A stretch of DNA of 64,000 nucleotides from Candidatus Lustribacter telmatis (GCA_003164045.1 PLRU01000090.1:49532-113531); one strand, 5' to 3'; numbered from the stretch's first letter, positions 1 to 9,608 are shown. Made by a program: numbers and translations. Notes: generated by a model not told the origin, from the sequence alone.

Positions 1-1064
1 ATGGTCGGGCGTCCTTCGACTTCGGCCGTGTGCATGTACACTTCGACCGGGAACACCGTGCCATCCGAACGCTGATGCAGACCCTCGTACACCAAACCCT
101 CCGGACGATCGCCGAGCGCAAGCATTTCATCGTCGACCATATCGTCGGGCGCGTGCAGGATGCGAGTCGGTTGACCGATGAGGTTCGCGTATCCGTACGC
201 TGCGAGTGCCGCCGCATTCGCGTCGATAATGGTCATATTGTCGCGATCGATGAACAGGATGATGTCGTGCGTGACTTCCGAGAGAAGGCGATAGCGTTGT
301 AGCTCGCGCTCGCGTTGGCGTTGGAAGGCGACCGAGTCATGGAGTGCCCGGTCCAGCACGCCGATCTCATCGGTTCGCGTTGAGGGCCGATCGAGCGGCT
401 CGCCCTGGCGATAGCGGTTGGCCTTGTCCGCAAGGTCGATCATCGCATTTACCGCGCTTACGGCGTAGTAGCCCACCAGCGCGCTCGTGAAGACCAACAT
501 CGCCAGAAGTACGGCCAGCAGCACGAGTGACGTTTTCCACAGGTCGTCGAGGGCTGCCAATGCCGTGAGTTCGTTGGAATGGTCGATATCGTCAAAGGCA
601 TTCACGCTTTGACGAAGGTCGAGTGCGGCGACGCTGTAGCTACGGTTGACTTGCGAATTGAGCGCTCGATAAACGCTCGCTGAGCTCCCATGCTCGATCA
701 CCGCATCACCGAGCCGGACGTACGCTGCCGCGGCACGGCCGACGTCGGCAGACGCACGCTCCGTGCTCCGCTCGCCCACGGATAAGGCTTCTAGGCGCCC
801 AACACCGTCGTTGATCTTGCTAACGTTCTGTGCGTATTCGAGCCTTGCGCCCGGCACGCCACGCGCAATGTCTTTCGTTGCGACGCCGAGATCGAGAGCG
901 GTTTCTTCAACTTCGCGCGCGATTTCGCTTAGGAAATCCGAATGGCTCGCTCGTGCTACCGCCAGGCTCGAATTGGATTGGACGAAGGCCTCAGGAATGG
1001 CGAGTACGAGCGTTATGAACAACGGAAGAAGCGAGAGTGCGATGCCGCGCGTTCGCAGGTTCAT
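1..1064 (-). CDS. Membrane sensor protein with HAMP and PAS domains (3' end outside window)
   Basis: This frame is absent from the ORF track because it runs off the window without a stop. My translation begins MNLRTRGIALSLLPLF, with one membrane segment near the N-terminus, a helical extracytoplasmic stretch of about 150 residues, and a second membrane segment (LLAVLLAMLVFTSALVGYY). A HAMP-like linker and a PAS domain follow (LLSEVTHDIILFIDRDN...GYANLIGQPTRI). The catalytic or output domain lies beyond position 1, so it could be a histidine kinase, diguanylate cyclase or chemoreceptor. Its ATG overlaps the stop of the upstream regulator (ATGA), so the two are translationally coupled and probably form one signalling unit. 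Confidence 0.8.
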   Translation of the reverse strand, partial: MNLRTRGIALSLLPLFITLVLAIPEAFVQSNSSLAVARASHSDFLSEIAREVEETALDLGVATKDIARGVPGARLEYAQNVSKINDGVGRLEALSVGERSTERASADVGRAAAAYVRLGDAVIEHGSSASVYRALNSQVNRSYSVAALDLRQSVNAFDDIDHSNELTALAALDDLWKTSLVLLAVLLAMLVFTSALVGYYAVSAVNAMIDLADKANRYRQGEPLDRPSTRTDEIGVLDRALHDSVAFQRQRERELQRYRLLSEVTHDIILFIDRDNMTIIDANAAALAAYGYANLIGQPTRILHAPDDMVDDEMLALGDRPEGLVYEGLHQRSDGTVFPVEVYMHTAEVEGRPT

Positions 1065-3256
1065 AGTAAGACCCCGGCATGTTGCGACGCAAGAAGCGCA
1101 TCGAATTCGTCGATCGGCATCGGTCGCCCGTAGAGATAGCCTTGGCCGAGCGCGCAGCCGGCGGACTGCAGGAACGTGGCCTGGGCTTCGTGTTCGATGC
1201 CCTCGGCCAGCGTCTCGAAGCCGAAGCTGCGCGCGATCGAAAGCACGGCAACGACGACGGCAACGTCAAAGCGGTCGCCGGGCAGGCCGGTGATAAAGGC
1301 CCGGTCGATTTTGACGACGTCGATCGGCAGCCGTTTGAGGTGCGCGAGCGAACTATAGCCGGTTCCAAAGTCGTCGAGCGCGACCTGGATTGCGGCGCTG
1401 CGAAGGGCATCCATCACCGCAAGCGTTTCAGAGACGTTTTGCATCGCGACCGTCTCGGTGATTTCAACGCCCAACCCCGAAAGGTCGCCGCCTTGTTCGC
1501 GCAGGCGGGGGACGAGCGTGGCATCGCGCATTTCCGCAGCCGAGAGGTTAAACCAGGCGCGAAACGCCGGATCGGCGCTCCGCCATTCGCGCGAAGCGCG
1601 CGCGGTCTCGCCCATGACCCAAGCGCCGATCGCGCCGGCGAGTCCATGCCGCTCGGCAAACGGGATAAAGGCGTTCGGTTCGACGAGCCCGCGGGTCGGA
1701 TGGTGCCAGCGGATCAGGGCCTCCGCGCCGCGGATGCGACCGGTAGCGAGTTCGACGTGCGGTTGAAAGTAGAGGACGAACTCGTTGCGCGTGAGTGCCG
1801 CTTGCAGATCGTTCTGCAAGAGGCGGCTTGCCGCGAACGTCTCTTCGACGGCGATATCGAAGAATGCGTAGCGCCCGCGGCCGGCATTCTTGGCGGCGAG
1901 ACAAGCCGCATCGGCGCGCGCGAGGAGCATTTCGAAACCGTCGGCATCCTGGGGCGCCAGCGCGATCCCGATACTCGCGCCAAGCGATATGCGTTCGCGG
2001 TCTTCGCGATCGCCGGTCCCGAACGGATAGTGAAATGCCTCCAAGTAGCGATTTGCGCTTGCCAGAGCATCCGCTCGATCCTGACAATTGGCGATCAAGA
2101 CGCCGAACGTATCGCCGCCGAGCCGCGCCACCGTTTCGTCGCTCGTGGCCGTCGCGTTCAGGCGCGCGGCGACTTCGACCAAAAGTGCATCCCCGGTCTG
2201 CTGGCCGAGCGTTTCGTTCGCGTGCCGGAAATCATCGAGGTTCAAGATCAGGAGGCCGAGCGCGTTGGAAGCGCGCATCGCGGCAAACCCGCGCGCCCGG
2301 AAACTCGATCGATTGAGAATCGCCGTTAGCGCATCGTATTCGGTTTGAAAACGCAGCCGCTCGAACTGGGCACGTTGCTGAAGTCGCGCCGAGCACAGAT
2401 TCGCGATCGTCTCGAGGAACGCCGTATCGAATGCGCTGAACGGCGTAGCCTTGGGCTCGGTCGAGAGAAAGCCGACGAAGTAGCGGTCCGCGCCGACGTT
2501 AAACGGAGCGAACAGCGCCGCGCGCCAGTTGCCGGCGCCGCGACGCTCGAGCGGGAGATCGGCGACGGCTTCGATCGCATCGGCGTCGACGGCTTCGCGG
2601 TGAGCGGCGACCGCGATACGCCGGCCGACGCCTTCGCCCCCATAATCTGCGACGGCATTGCCGACCTCGATGACAAAGTCGGTGCCGTCCAAGCGTGCGA
2701 TCATCGCGGCGAAGGCGCAGCCATCGACGATGGCGTGCGATGCGCCCTCAATGAGATCGTGCAGGAACGTTTCGTCGTTGGCGATCGACGTGCCGGCGCG
2801 CCAGATCAGGTCGAGGCGCGCGGCGTTGAGCCGAGCTGCCGCCTCCTCGCGCTCGAGATGCTCGGCAGCCTCGTTTCGCGAGGCCTCCAGCGCGAGCAGA
2901 TTACCGATTCGCTTCGTGAATTCACGCGGATCGATCGGGCGGACGAGAAAGTCGCTGGCACCGCGTTCGAGTGCTTCGTAGCAAACGGTGCGCTCCTCGG
3001 CTGCCGTGATCATCACGACCGGCGTATGATGCGTCCGTCCGTCGGCGCGGATCGCAGAGAGCATCGCCATGCCGTCGGGCGCCGGCATGCGGTAGTCGAT
3101 GATAAACAAGCTCGCGCCGAGCATCGGGGCGCGTTCAAGCGCTTCGGCCGAGCGGCCGAACGCGAGCACCTCAACATCGAAGAGTTGGGCCACCAGCGAT
3201 TCGAGCATCCGCCGGTTGAGTGCCGAGTCATCGACGATAACAATCCGTTGCGCCAC
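1061..3256 (-). CDS. Response regulator with GAF, degenerate GGDEF and EAL domains
   Basis: The 731-residue protein has a receiver domain (IVIVDDS at the N-terminus, phosphoacceptor Asp54 in FIIDYRMP), a GAF-like region (about 150-290), a GGDEF domain (about 305-465) and an EAL domain (about 480-725). The cyclase signature reads GGDTF at 380-384 instead of GGDEF, so cyclase activity is doubtful. The phosphodiesterase side keeps EAL at 512-514, plus EITE and LDDFGTGYSS, so hydrolysis of c-di-GMP looks likely. The start is GTG with GGGGAG upstream. Its stop overlaps the start of the sensor gene, which suggests that the sensor and this regulator act together. The target pathway cannot be read from the sequence. 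Confidence 0.9.
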   Translation of the reverse strand: MAQRIVIVDDSALNRRMLESLVAQLFDVEVLAFGRSAEALERAPMLGASLFIIDYRMPAPDGMAMLSAIRADGRTHHTPVVMITAAEERTVCYEALERGASDFLVRPIDPREFTKRIGNLLALEASRNEAAEHLEREEAAARLNAARLDLIWRAGTSIANDETFLHDLIEGASHAIVDGCAFAAMIARLDGTDFVIEVGNAVADYGGEGVGRRIAVAAHREAVDADAIEAVADLPLERRGAGNWRAALFAPFNVGADRYFVGFLSTEPKATPFSAFDTAFLETIANLCSARLQQRAQFERLRFQTEYDALTAILNRSSFRARGFAAMRASNALGLLILNLDDFRHANETLGQQTGDALLVEVAARLNATATSDETVARLGGDTFGVLIANCQDRADALASANRYLEAFHYPFGTGDREDRERISLGASIGIALAPQDADGFEMLLARADAACLAAKNAGRGRYAFFDIAVEETFAASRLLQNDLQAALTRNEFVLYFQPHVELATGRIRGAEALIRWHHPTRGLVEPNAFIPFAERHGLAGAIGAWVMGETARASREWRSADPAFRAWFNLSAAEMRDATLVPRLREQGGDLSGLGVEITETVAMQNVSETLAVMDALRSAAIQVALDDFGTGYSSLAHLKRLPIDVVKIDRAFITGLPGDRFDVAVVVAVLSIARSFGFETLAEGIEHEAQATFLQSAGCALGQGYLYGRPMPIDEFDALLASQHAGVLL

Positions 3257-3415
3257 GCCGACTCCCCACCGTCAGACCGCGTGTCGTCTGCCCCCGGAGC
3301 CGTTTGCCGGAATGTTAAACCGCGCGGCCTTCAGACAAAAATCGCGCTATCCGCCACCGTAGCACCTCGCCCGGCGCCAAAGGTGAAGATATGGCGAAGA
3401 ATTGTAAAGTCGCAA

Positions 3416-3444
3416 AGCATACGCCTTATCGACAGGCGTATGCT
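3416..3444 (-). terminator. Hairpin downstream of biotin carboxylase gene
   Basis: A perfect 10-bp inverted repeat (AGCATACGCC / GGCGTATGCT, 9-nt loop) lies just beyond the stop of the carboxylase gene. On the minus strand it is followed by a weak T-rich stretch (TTTGCGACTTT). A second perfect 8-bp hairpin (GCTGACGT / ACGTCAGC, 3442-3466) straddles the stop codon itself. Terminator function is inferred. Confidence 0.6.
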
Positions 3445-3456
3445 GACGTTAAGGTG

Positions 3457-5220
3457 TTACGTCAGCGTGATGAGCGGCGCGCGCGCTTCCACGGTCGCGC
3501 CTTTTGCAACGTGGATTTTTGCCACGGTTCCGGCCTTGTGCGCGCGGATTTCGTTCATCATTTTCATCGCCTCGATGACGGCCACCACGTCCCCGCTCGC
3601 GACCGCTGCGCCTTCCGCCAGCGGCAGCTCGACGACAACCCCGTGCATCGGCGTCAGGATGTCGTTGCCTTGCGGTCGATCGCTCTTGCGCGCGGCGGCC
3701 GGCTTCGGCGCCGTTTTTGCCGGTGCGCTTGCGCCGCGAACGTGACCCGGCAAATCGACGAAGCGCACGCGGAAGAGTTTGTCGTTAACTTCAACCCGGA
3801 TCGCGTCGTCGCTGCCGGCAGGCGCGGGCGTTTCGTCCTCCGTGCGGCCCGCGCCGGCGGCGGCGCCGAGCGAGGCCGCAAACGGCTCGAGGGTTTGCGT
3901 GCCGTACGAAGCGTCGATCACCGGTGCGAAGTCGACGAGCGCCCGCAAGAGGGGTAGCGTCGTCGGGACGCCGGCGATGCGGTACTCGTCGATCGCGCGC
4001 CCGAGGCGTTGCAGCGATTCATCCCGGTCGCGGCCCCACACGATCAGCTTCGCGATCATCGAATCGTAGTCGGGCGTGATGGTGAAGCCGGGGAACGCGG
4101 CAGAATCAACGCGCACGCCGAAACCGCCGGGCTCCTCGTAGCGCGTTAGCGTACCGGGCGCGGGGCGGAAGTTCTGCGCCGGATCCTCGGCATTTACGCG
4201 CACCTCGATCGCATGGCCCCGAAACCCGGCGTCGACCGCGGTTTGATCGAACGTCAGCGGACGCCCGGCGGCGACGAGGATTTGTTCGCGCACGAGGTCG
4301 ATCCCCGAGATCATCTCGGATACGGTGTGCTCGACTTGAATGCGCGTGTTCATTTCGAGGAAGAAGAACTCGCCGCCGGCGACGAGGCACTCGATCGTGC
4401 CGACGCTATCGTAGGCAATTGCTTTTGCGGCGGCGATGCCGGCCTTACGCAAGCCGTCGCGCACGTGATCGGAGATCGCGGCCGGCGCTTCTTCCCAGAG
4501 TTTTTGGTGCCGGCGCTGGAGGGAGCAGTCGCGCTCGCCGACGTGCAGCACCCCTCCGTGCTTGTCGGCGAGGATTTGCAACTCGACGTGTTTGGGGTTT
4601 TCTAGATAGCGTTCGGCATAGATCGCCGGGTTGCCGAAGTACGCGGCTGCCTCGCGCTGCGCGTTGGCGAAGGCAGACTCGATCTCATCGAGCGTGTGCG
4701 CGACCTTCAGACCCTTGCCGCCGCCGCCGCCGGATGCTTTGAGGGCTAGCGGCAATCCGTACTTGCCGGCGGCTTCGCGCGCAGCGGCCGCATCGGCGAG
4801 CATCTCGGTGCCGCCGGGCACGACGGGAACGCCCGCCGCGACCATCGCTTGGCGCGAGCGCACTTTGTCGCCCATCGCGTCGATGGCGTCGGGATGCGGG
4901 CCGATCCACGTGAGTCCCGCGGCGATCAGTGCTCGCGCGAACGGAGCGCTCTCGGCAAAGAAGCCGTATCCCGGATGCACCGCTTCGGCGCCGCTGCGCT
5001 TCGCGACATCGAGGATGCGCTCTAGGTTTAAATACGATTGCGCCGGCGTTGCGGGCCCGAGGTGATACGCTTCATCGGCGAGCGCGACGTGGCGCGCGTT
5101 GCGGTCGGGGTCGCTATAGACGGCGACGGTCGCGCAGCCCAGCTCCTTTGCGCTGCGAATGATGCGAATGGCAATCTCGCCGCGATTCGCGACGAGAATC
5201 TTCGCGAAGGGCGCGCTCAC
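3457..5220 (-). CDS. Acyl-CoA (acetyl/propionyl) carboxylase alpha chain: biotin carboxylase fused to biotin carrier
   Basis: The 587-residue protein carboxylates its own biotin with ATP and bicarbonate and passes the carboxyl group to a partner carboxyltransferase. The biotin carboxylase domain fills residues 1 to about 445 (ILVANRGEIAIRIIRSA; glycine-rich KASGGGGGKG ATP loop; EMNTRIQVEH). A linker leads to the biotinyl domain with Lys553 in EAMKMM. The start is GTG, overlapping the stop of the small upstream gene (GTGA). The carboxyltransferase gene lies two genes upstream on the same strand. A fused alpha chain of this type is usual for acetyl/propionyl-CoA carboxylases of Actinobacteria and relatives. 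Substrate choice between acetyl- and propionyl-CoA is not decided here. Confidence 0.93.
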   Translation of the reverse strand: MSAPFAKILVANRGEIAIRIIRSAKELGCATVAVYSDPDRNARHVALADEAYHLGPATPAQSYLNLERILDVAKRSGAEAVHPGYGFFAESAPFARALIAAGLTWIGPHPDAIDAMGDKVRSRQAMVAAGVPVVPGGTEMLADAAAAREAAGKYGLPLALKASGGGGGKGLKVAHTLDEIESAFANAQREAAAYFGNPAIYAERYLENPKHVELQILADKHGGVLHVGERDCSLQRRHQKLWEEAPAAISDHVRDGLRKAGIAAAKAIAYDSVGTIECLVAGGEFFFLEMNTRIQVEHTVSEMISGIDLVREQILVAAGRPLTFDQTAVDAGFRGHAIEVRVNAEDPAQNFRPAPGTLTRYEEPGGFGVRVDSAAFPGFTITPDYDSMIAKLIVWGRDRDESLQRLGRAIDEYRIAGVPTTLPLLRALVDFAPVIDASYGTQTLEPFAASLGAAAGAGRTEDETPAPAGSDDAIRVEVNDKLFRVRFVDLPGHVRGASAPAKTAPKPAAARKSDRPQGNDILTPMHGVVVELPLAEGAAVASGDVVAVIEAMKMMNEIRAHKAGTVAKIHVAKGATVEARAPLITLT

Positions 5221-5375
5221 CGCTTATTCCAGCGTGAGCGCCGGGCGTCGGGCGCGAGCGCGCGGGCGGCAAGGCGCCAGCGCGAAACCGGCGGCGCGGG
5301 CGGCGTTTCGCTGCGCTTCAAGCTGAGGTACGCGACCGCAATAGCCGCGAGTTCCTCTTCGGTCGGAACGTGCAT
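5217..5375 (-). CDS. Small AccE-like protein (possible acyl-CoA carboxylase epsilon subunit)
   Basis: This 52-residue gene is too short for the ORF track. It reads MHVPTEEELAAIAVAYLSLK, then a Pro-rich hinge, then SRWRLAARAL and a basic tail ending SRWNKR. A helix starting TEEELAA followed by a Trp/Arg-rich tail resembles the epsilon subunits of actinobacterial acyl-CoA carboxylases (ACC_epsilon family). Small subunits of biotin-dependent decarboxylases are the alternative. The ATG overlaps the fabI stop (TGATG) and its TGA overlaps the GTG of the carboxylase gene. That places it between two genes by translational coupling at both ends, which is strong evidence that it is translated. Its epsilon-subunit role is inferred. 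Confidence 0.72.
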   Translation of the reverse strand: MHVPTEEELAAIAVAYLSLKRSETPPAPPVSRWRLAARALAPDARRSRWNKR

Positions 5376-6151
5376 CAGGCTTTTGGGGTTTCCGGGTACA
5401 TCCCCATGGCATGATAGCCGGCATCGACGAAATGCACGTCGGCGGTAATTTGGCTCGAGAGGTCCGATGCGAGATACACCGCGCAGTTGCCGACGTCGTC
5501 GGCCGTAATCGTCCGCTTGAGCGGAGAAGCCGCCGCTACTTTGGCCGGCATGGCGGAGAAGCCCGCGACTTGGCGCGAGGACGCCGTCGAGATCGGGCCG
5601 GCCGAGATCGCGTTAACGCGGATGCCGCGTTCGCCCAGATCGTAGGCCAGATAGCGGACGATCGATTCGAGCGCCGCTTTGGCGATGCCGGCGACGTTGT
5701 AGTTCGGCACGATCTGCGTTCCACCAAGGTACGTGAGCGCCATGATGGAGCCGCCGTCGTTGAGGTTATCTTTGAGATGACTCACGAGCGCGATGAGCGA
5801 GTACGAACTGATGTCCATCGCCATCGCGAAGCCGTCGCGCGACGTATCGTAGACCTTTCCGCTCAAGTCTTCTTTCTTGACGAACGCGATCGAATGGACG
5901 ATCCCGTCGATGCGTCCGGCCGACGCCGCAAGTTTATCCAGCGACTCGTCATTGGTCACGTCGCATTCATAGACGGCGCCGCCGCCAAGCTCGGCCGCGG
6001 CTTTGCGCACGGAGTCTTCGACGCGCTCGCCTTGATAGGTGAGGATCAGTTTTGCGCCGTGCGCGTGTAATTGCCGCGCGATGCCGCTGGCGATCGACCA
6101 GCGGTTTGCCACGCCGGTAACGAGGATCGTTTTGCCGTCGAGAAGTGCCAT
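5375..6151 (-). CDS. fabI: Enoyl-[acyl-carrier-protein] reductase (NADH)
   Basis: FabI reduces trans-2-enoyl-ACP in the last step of each fatty-acid elongation cycle. The 258-residue protein is of normal family length. It begins with the short-chain dehydrogenase nucleotide-binding motif in FabI form (GKTILVTGVANRWSIASGIA) and has the catalytic Tyr-x6-Lys in NYNVAGIAKAALE. The C-terminal DVHFVDAGYHAMGM is also FabI-like. It is followed, with overlapping stop and start codons, by the AccE-like gene and the biotin carboxylase, so fatty-acid reduction and malonyl/acyl-CoA supply are expressed together. Confidence 0.95.
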   Translation of the reverse strand: MALLDGKTILVTGVANRWSIASGIARQLHAHGAKLILTYQGERVEDSVRKAAAELGGGAVYECDVTNDESLDKLAASAGRIDGIVHSIAFVKKEDLSGKVYDTSRDGFAMAMDISSYSLIALVSHLKDNLNDGGSIMALTYLGGTQIVPNYNVAGIAKAALESIVRYLAYDLGERGIRVNAISAGPISTASSRQVAGFSAMPAKVAAASPLKRTITADDVGNCAVYLASDLSSQITADVHFVDAGYHAMGMYPETPKA

Positions 6152-6880
6152 TCAGCGGGTACCTTGTGCGCCGTGGGCGTGCATCCATGCCAAAATCTGC
6201 GCCGTGACGTCCGTTTCGATGCCGTCGTAGCCGTGCGCGGAATACGGTTCACAGGGATCGTTGCCGGTTACGGGGCTCGTGACGTCGATACGCGTGACGT
6301 CGGTTCCCTTCGGAAACCCCGCGATCAACGCGGCGATGCCGCTCGGCGGAGACACGGAGCACCCGTCGTTTCGGTTATGCACGAACAGTACGGGAACGGT
6401 AATTTTTGCGGCGTATGCCGCCGTTACCGGTTGAGATATGCGCCCTCGCCCGGTAACGGTCGACGTCAGGATGATGCCGTCGGGGCCGTCGCTGCCGAGA
6501 CGCGCGGCGTTCGCCGCGGCGACGCCGGTGCCGTTGCTCGTTGCGAGAAAGAAAACGGGGCGCGCGACGGAACGCATGCGCCTGATGAGCGGGCCCAAGT
6601 CGCCGGGATCAGCGACGTAGGCGACGGCGTATCCCGCGCGCGTGAACGCACCGCGAATGCGCATGACGAAGTTGCCTTTGTTCCCCGGTGCTCCGTCGGG
6701 ATCGATGCTCTGCAGCGTCGTGCCCCCGGGGATCAAGATGACGCTTCCGATTGGCTGGTCGTCGGGTAACACGATAGCTGCGCGCGTGTGGCCGACCTGT
6801 TCGACCGTCGTGCCGGCGGCGCCGCATAGTGCGATTGCCGCGCACGCCGCAAAGACGGCCTTCGTGTTTAGGAGTCTCAT
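6152..6880 (-). CDS. Secreted alpha/beta-hydrolase-like protein
   Basis: The 242-residue protein has an N-terminal signal peptide (AVFAACAAIALCGAAGT) and an alpha/beta-hydrolase outline. There is an early strand ending VILIPGG, a nucleophile-elbow-like ATSNGTGVAAA, a candidate acid in VLFVHNRNDGC and a candidate His in YSAHGYDG. The elbow SNGTG departs from the usual GxSxG, so catalysis is uncertain. It lies directly between fabI (adjoining its start) and the carboxyltransferase gene, four bases downstream of the latter, so it is part of the same transcription unit. The substrate is unknown. Confidence 0.7.
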   Translation of the reverse strand: MRLLNTKAVFAACAAIALCGAAGTTVEQVGHTRAAIVLPDDQPIGSVILIPGGTTLQSIDPDGAPGNKGNFVMRIRGAFTRAGYAVAYVADPGDLGPLIRRMRSVARPVFFLATSNGTGVAAANAARLGSDGPDGIILTSTVTGRGRISQPVTAAYAAKITVPVLFVHNRNDGCSVSPPSGIAALIAGFPKGTDVTRIDVTSPVTGNDPCEPYSAHGYDGIETDVTAQILAWMHAHGAQGTR

Positions 6881-6883
6881 TTG

Positions 6884-8452
6884 TTAGAGTGGGATGTTCC
6901 CATGTTTGCGGTGAGGGCGATCGACGCGCTTACCCGCGAGAAGATCGAGTGCGCGCGACAGAACCTGACGGGTTTTTGATGCTTCGATCACGTCATCGAC
7001 GTAGCCGCGCTGCGCGGCGATGTACGGGTTGGCGAAGCGTTCGGTATATTCGGCGATGAGTTCCGCCGACTTCGCCTCCGGATCCGCGGCGGCACCGATC
7101 TCGCGGCGAAAGATCGTCTTCACCGCGCCGGCCGAACCCATCACCGCAATCTCCGCGGTCGGCCAAGCGAAATTGAAATCGGCCCGGATGTGCTTGGAAG
7201 CCATCACGTCGTACGCGCCGCCGTAGGCCTTGCGCGTGATCACGGTGATCTTGGGCACGGTCGCTTCGGCAAAGGCGTAGAGCAGTTTCGCGCCGTGCTT
7301 GATGATGCCGCCGTATTCTTGCGCGGTGCCGGGCAAGAAGCCGGGCACGTCGACGAACGTGACGAGCGGGATATTGAACGCATCGCAAAAGCGCACGAAG
7401 CGCGCGGCTTTGCGCGAGGCATCGATGTCGAGCACGCCGGCGAGACGGTTCGGCTGGTTCGCGACGATGCCGACGCTGCGGCCGCCGATGCGTCCGAAAC
7501 CGGTGACGATGTTCGGCGCGAAGAGCGGCTGCAATTCGAAGAAGTCGCCGTCATCGACGGTCGGCACGATCGCATCGAGGATATCGTACGGCTTGTTGGG
7601 CGAGTCGGGAATCAATTCGTCGAGCTCGGGCACCAGCCGTTGTGGATCGTCGTCGCTCGCGACGAGCGGTACGTCATCGAGATTGTTCTGCGGGATAAAC
7701 GAGATGAGCCGCCGGACGTGCTCGTTCATCTCGTCCTCGTCGGCCGCGACGAGATCGCACACGCCGGATTTTGTGGCATGCGTCATCGCGCCGCCGAGTT
7801 CTTCGAACGTTACGTCTTCGCCGGTGACGGTTTTGATGATTTCGGGTCCGGTGATGAACATCTGCGAGATGCCCTCGACCATGATCGTGAAATCGGTGAT
7901 CGCCGGCGAGTATACCGCGCCGCCCGCGCACGGGCCGGCGATCAAGCTGATCTGCGGGACGACCCCGGAGGCTTGCACGTTGCGCCAGAAAATCTCAGCA
8001 TAACCGCCCAGGCTCACGACGCCCTCTTGGATGCGCGCGCCGCCGGAGTCGTTGATCCCGATCATCGGTGCGCCCGTACGGACGGCGAGATCCATCACCT
8101 TGCAGATTTTTTCGGCATACACTTCGCCGAGCGAGCCGCCGAGCACGGTGAAGTCTTGCGAGAAGAGGAAGACGTTGCGGCCGTCGATCGTCGCGCTGCC
8201 GGTGATGACCCCGTCGCCGAGAAATTGCCGTTCTTCCAAGCCGAACGCGGTCGAGCGATGCACCGCAAACCGGTCGAGCTCGACGAACGAACCGGGGTCC
8301 ACCAGCGTCTCAATGCGCTCGCGCGCGGTCCGTTTGCCGCGTTCGTGCTGCCGCTCGTTTGCGGCCTCGCCGGCCGGTGCGAGCGATTCGGCGCGCATCG
8401 CTTCCAAGCGCTGATACGCGTGATCGTGCGGCGAGTCGCTCCCGGTCGTCAT
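6884..8452 (-). CDS. Acyl-CoA carboxylase beta chain (carboxyltransferase)
   Basis: This chain transfers the carboxyl group from biotin to acetyl-, propionyl- or a related acyl-CoA, completing the reaction of the biotin carboxylase gene downstream. I place the start at [14 protein letters not shown] (522 residues), because the longer ORF would run into the divergent gene and its extra 48 residues are low-complexity. Typical features are [20 protein letters not shown], the oxyanion-hole regions GGARIQEGV and [15 protein letters not shown], and a C-terminal [15 protein letters not shown], characteristic of PccB/AccD5-type chains. It probably opens the operon carboxyltransferase, hydrolase, fabI, AccE-like, biotin carboxylase. 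Confidence 0.92.
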   Translation of the reverse strand: MTTGSDSPHDHAYQRLEAMRAESLAPAGEAANERQHERGKRTARERIETLVDPGSFVELDRFAVHRSTAFGLEERQFLGDGVITGSATIDGRNVFLFSQDFTVLGGSLGEVYAEKICKVMDLAVRTGAPMIGINDSGGARIQEGVVSLGGYAEIFWRNVQASGVVPQISLIAGPCAGGAVYSPAITDFTIMVEGISQMFITGPEIIKTVTGEDVTFEELGGAMTHATKSGVCDLVAADEDEMNEHVRRLISFIPQNNLDDVPLVASDDDPQRLVPELDELIPDSPNKPYDILDAIVPTVDDGDFFELQPLFAPNIVTGFGRIGGRSVGIVANQPNRLAGVLDIDASRKAARFVRFCDAFNIPLVTFVDVPGFLPGTAQEYGGIIKHGAKLLYAFAEATVPKITVITRKAYGGAYDVMASKHIRADFNFAWPTAEIAVMGSAGAVKTIFRREIGAAADPEAKSAELIAEYTERFANPYIAAQRGYVDDVIEASKTRQVLSRALDLLAGKRVDRPHRKHGNIPL

Positions 8453-8508
8453 ATCAGCGCGCTTCGAACAGGGCACGGTTCGCGCCTGTGGAGAAAACGC
8501 CCCGGGAC

Positions 8509-9558
8509 ATGGAATTTGGGCTGCAGTTCTTTCCGTCGGTCGGGAACGAGATTCGTGCGGAAGACTATTTTGAGGATGCGCTCCGGCTGACCGCACTTGG
8601 CGAGGAGCTCGGCTTTTCGCACGTGCGCATCGTCGAGCATTACTTTACGCCGTATGGCGGCCTCTCGCCGAACCCGCTGCTGTTCTTGAGTGCGGCAGCT
8701 CAACGCACGAAGACGATGCGGCTGATCACGGGCGCCGTATTGCCCGTCTTCAACCATCCGCTCAAACTGGCCGGTGAGATCGGGATGCTCGATGCGATCT
8801 CGCACGGCCGGCTCGAGGTCGGTTTCGCGCGCGCGTTTTTGCCCCACGAGTTTGCGCGTTTCGGGATCAGCCTCGACGAGAGCCGCGAACGGTTCGACGA
8901 AGGTTTGGAAACCGTGCGCCGCTTGTTAGAAGAAGAGAACGTTGCGGTGAGCGGCAAGTTTCACTCGTTTGGAAAGACGACGTCGCTGCCGCGCCCGACG
9001 CAAAAGCCGCGGCCGCCGTTTTGGATCGCCGCGCTGGCGACCGAATCGTCGTTTGTGAACGCGGGCCGGTTGGGACACGGGGTGATGGGCATTCCGATCC
9101 TCCACGCGGAGATGCGGCGGCTGATGGAAGTTTATCGCGAATCGTGGCGTGCGGCTGGGCATCCGGGCAACGGCCGCGTGATGATCGCCTTCCACATGTT
9201 CTGCCACGAGAACGGCGAGATGGCCGTGCGGATCGCGCACGATCCGCTCAACCGCTATTTACTGGCAATCGCCGAAGCGGCGAGTGATTGGACGACGGGC
9301 ACGACGTCGAAAGACTACGCCGGGTACGGGAAGATGATCGAGCAACTCAAGGCGGACAGTTTCGAGAGCAACCTCGCGAGCGGCGCGGCCTGGGTCGGCA
9401 CGCCGAAGCAGATCGTCAAGCAGATCAACGCCTACCGCCGCGACGTTGGGGAATTCGAGATCGCCTCACTGCAAGTAAACTTCAACACGATCCCGTTCGC
9501 CGAGGCGAAGGCATCGATGGAGTTGTTCGCCCGCGAAGTGATCCCGGCGGTTATTTAG
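8509..9558 (+). CDS. Luciferase-like flavin-dependent monooxygenase
   Basis: The 349-residue protein starts [21 protein letters not shown]. It has the TIM-barrel features of bacterial luciferase-like monooxygenases: HVRIVEHYF, the [35 protein letters not shown] segment, and [11 protein letters not shown]. These enzymes use reduced flavin and oxygen on diverse substrates. The ATG at 8509 is preferred; an in-frame GTG seven codons earlier is possible and the ribosome site is unclear. It is transcribed divergently from the carboxyltransferase gene, 56 bases away, and converges on the SufT-like gene. The substrate cannot be predicted. Confidence 0.85.
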   Translation: MEFGLQFFPSVGNEIRAEDYFEDALRLTALGEELGFSHVRIVEHYFTPYGGLSPNPLLFLSAAAQRTKTMRLITGAVLPVFNHPLKLAGEIGMLDAISHGRLEVGFARAFLPHEFARFGISLDESRERFDEGLETVRRLLEEENVAVSGKFHSFGKTTSLPRPTQKPRPPFWIAALATESSFVNAGRLGHGVMGIPILHAEMRRLMEVYRESWRAAGHPGNGRVMIAFHMFCHENGEMAVRIAHDPLNRYLLAIAEAASDWTTGTTSKDYAGYGKMIEQLKADSFESNLASGAAWVGTPKQIVKQINAYRRDVGEFEIASLQVNFNTIPFAEAKASMELFAREVIPAVI

Positions 9559-9566
9559 AGGGCGGC

Positions 9567-9608
9567 TTGGGCGAAGCCCAAACGCGAAGAGTTCGCGTAA
9601 GCGAACTC
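9567..9608. terminator. Bidirectional terminator between convergent genes
   Basis: Two hairpins fill the gap between the monooxygenase and the SufT-like gene: TTGGGC-GAA-GCCCAA (9567-9581) and a perfect 8-bp stem GAGTTCGC-GTAA-GCGAACTC (9589-9608). The second reaches into the last codons of the minus-strand gene. Neither has a long T-tract, so termination is inferred from position and symmetry. Confidence 0.5.

Noticed and set aside
2345-3745. 466-codon plus-strand ORF
   Set aside because: Antisense to the REC-GGDEF-EAL gene and running into the carboxylase gene; Arg-rich with no family features.
7190-8590. 466-codon plus-strand ORF
   Set aside because: Antisense to the carboxyltransferase gene; composition typical of a shadow ORF.
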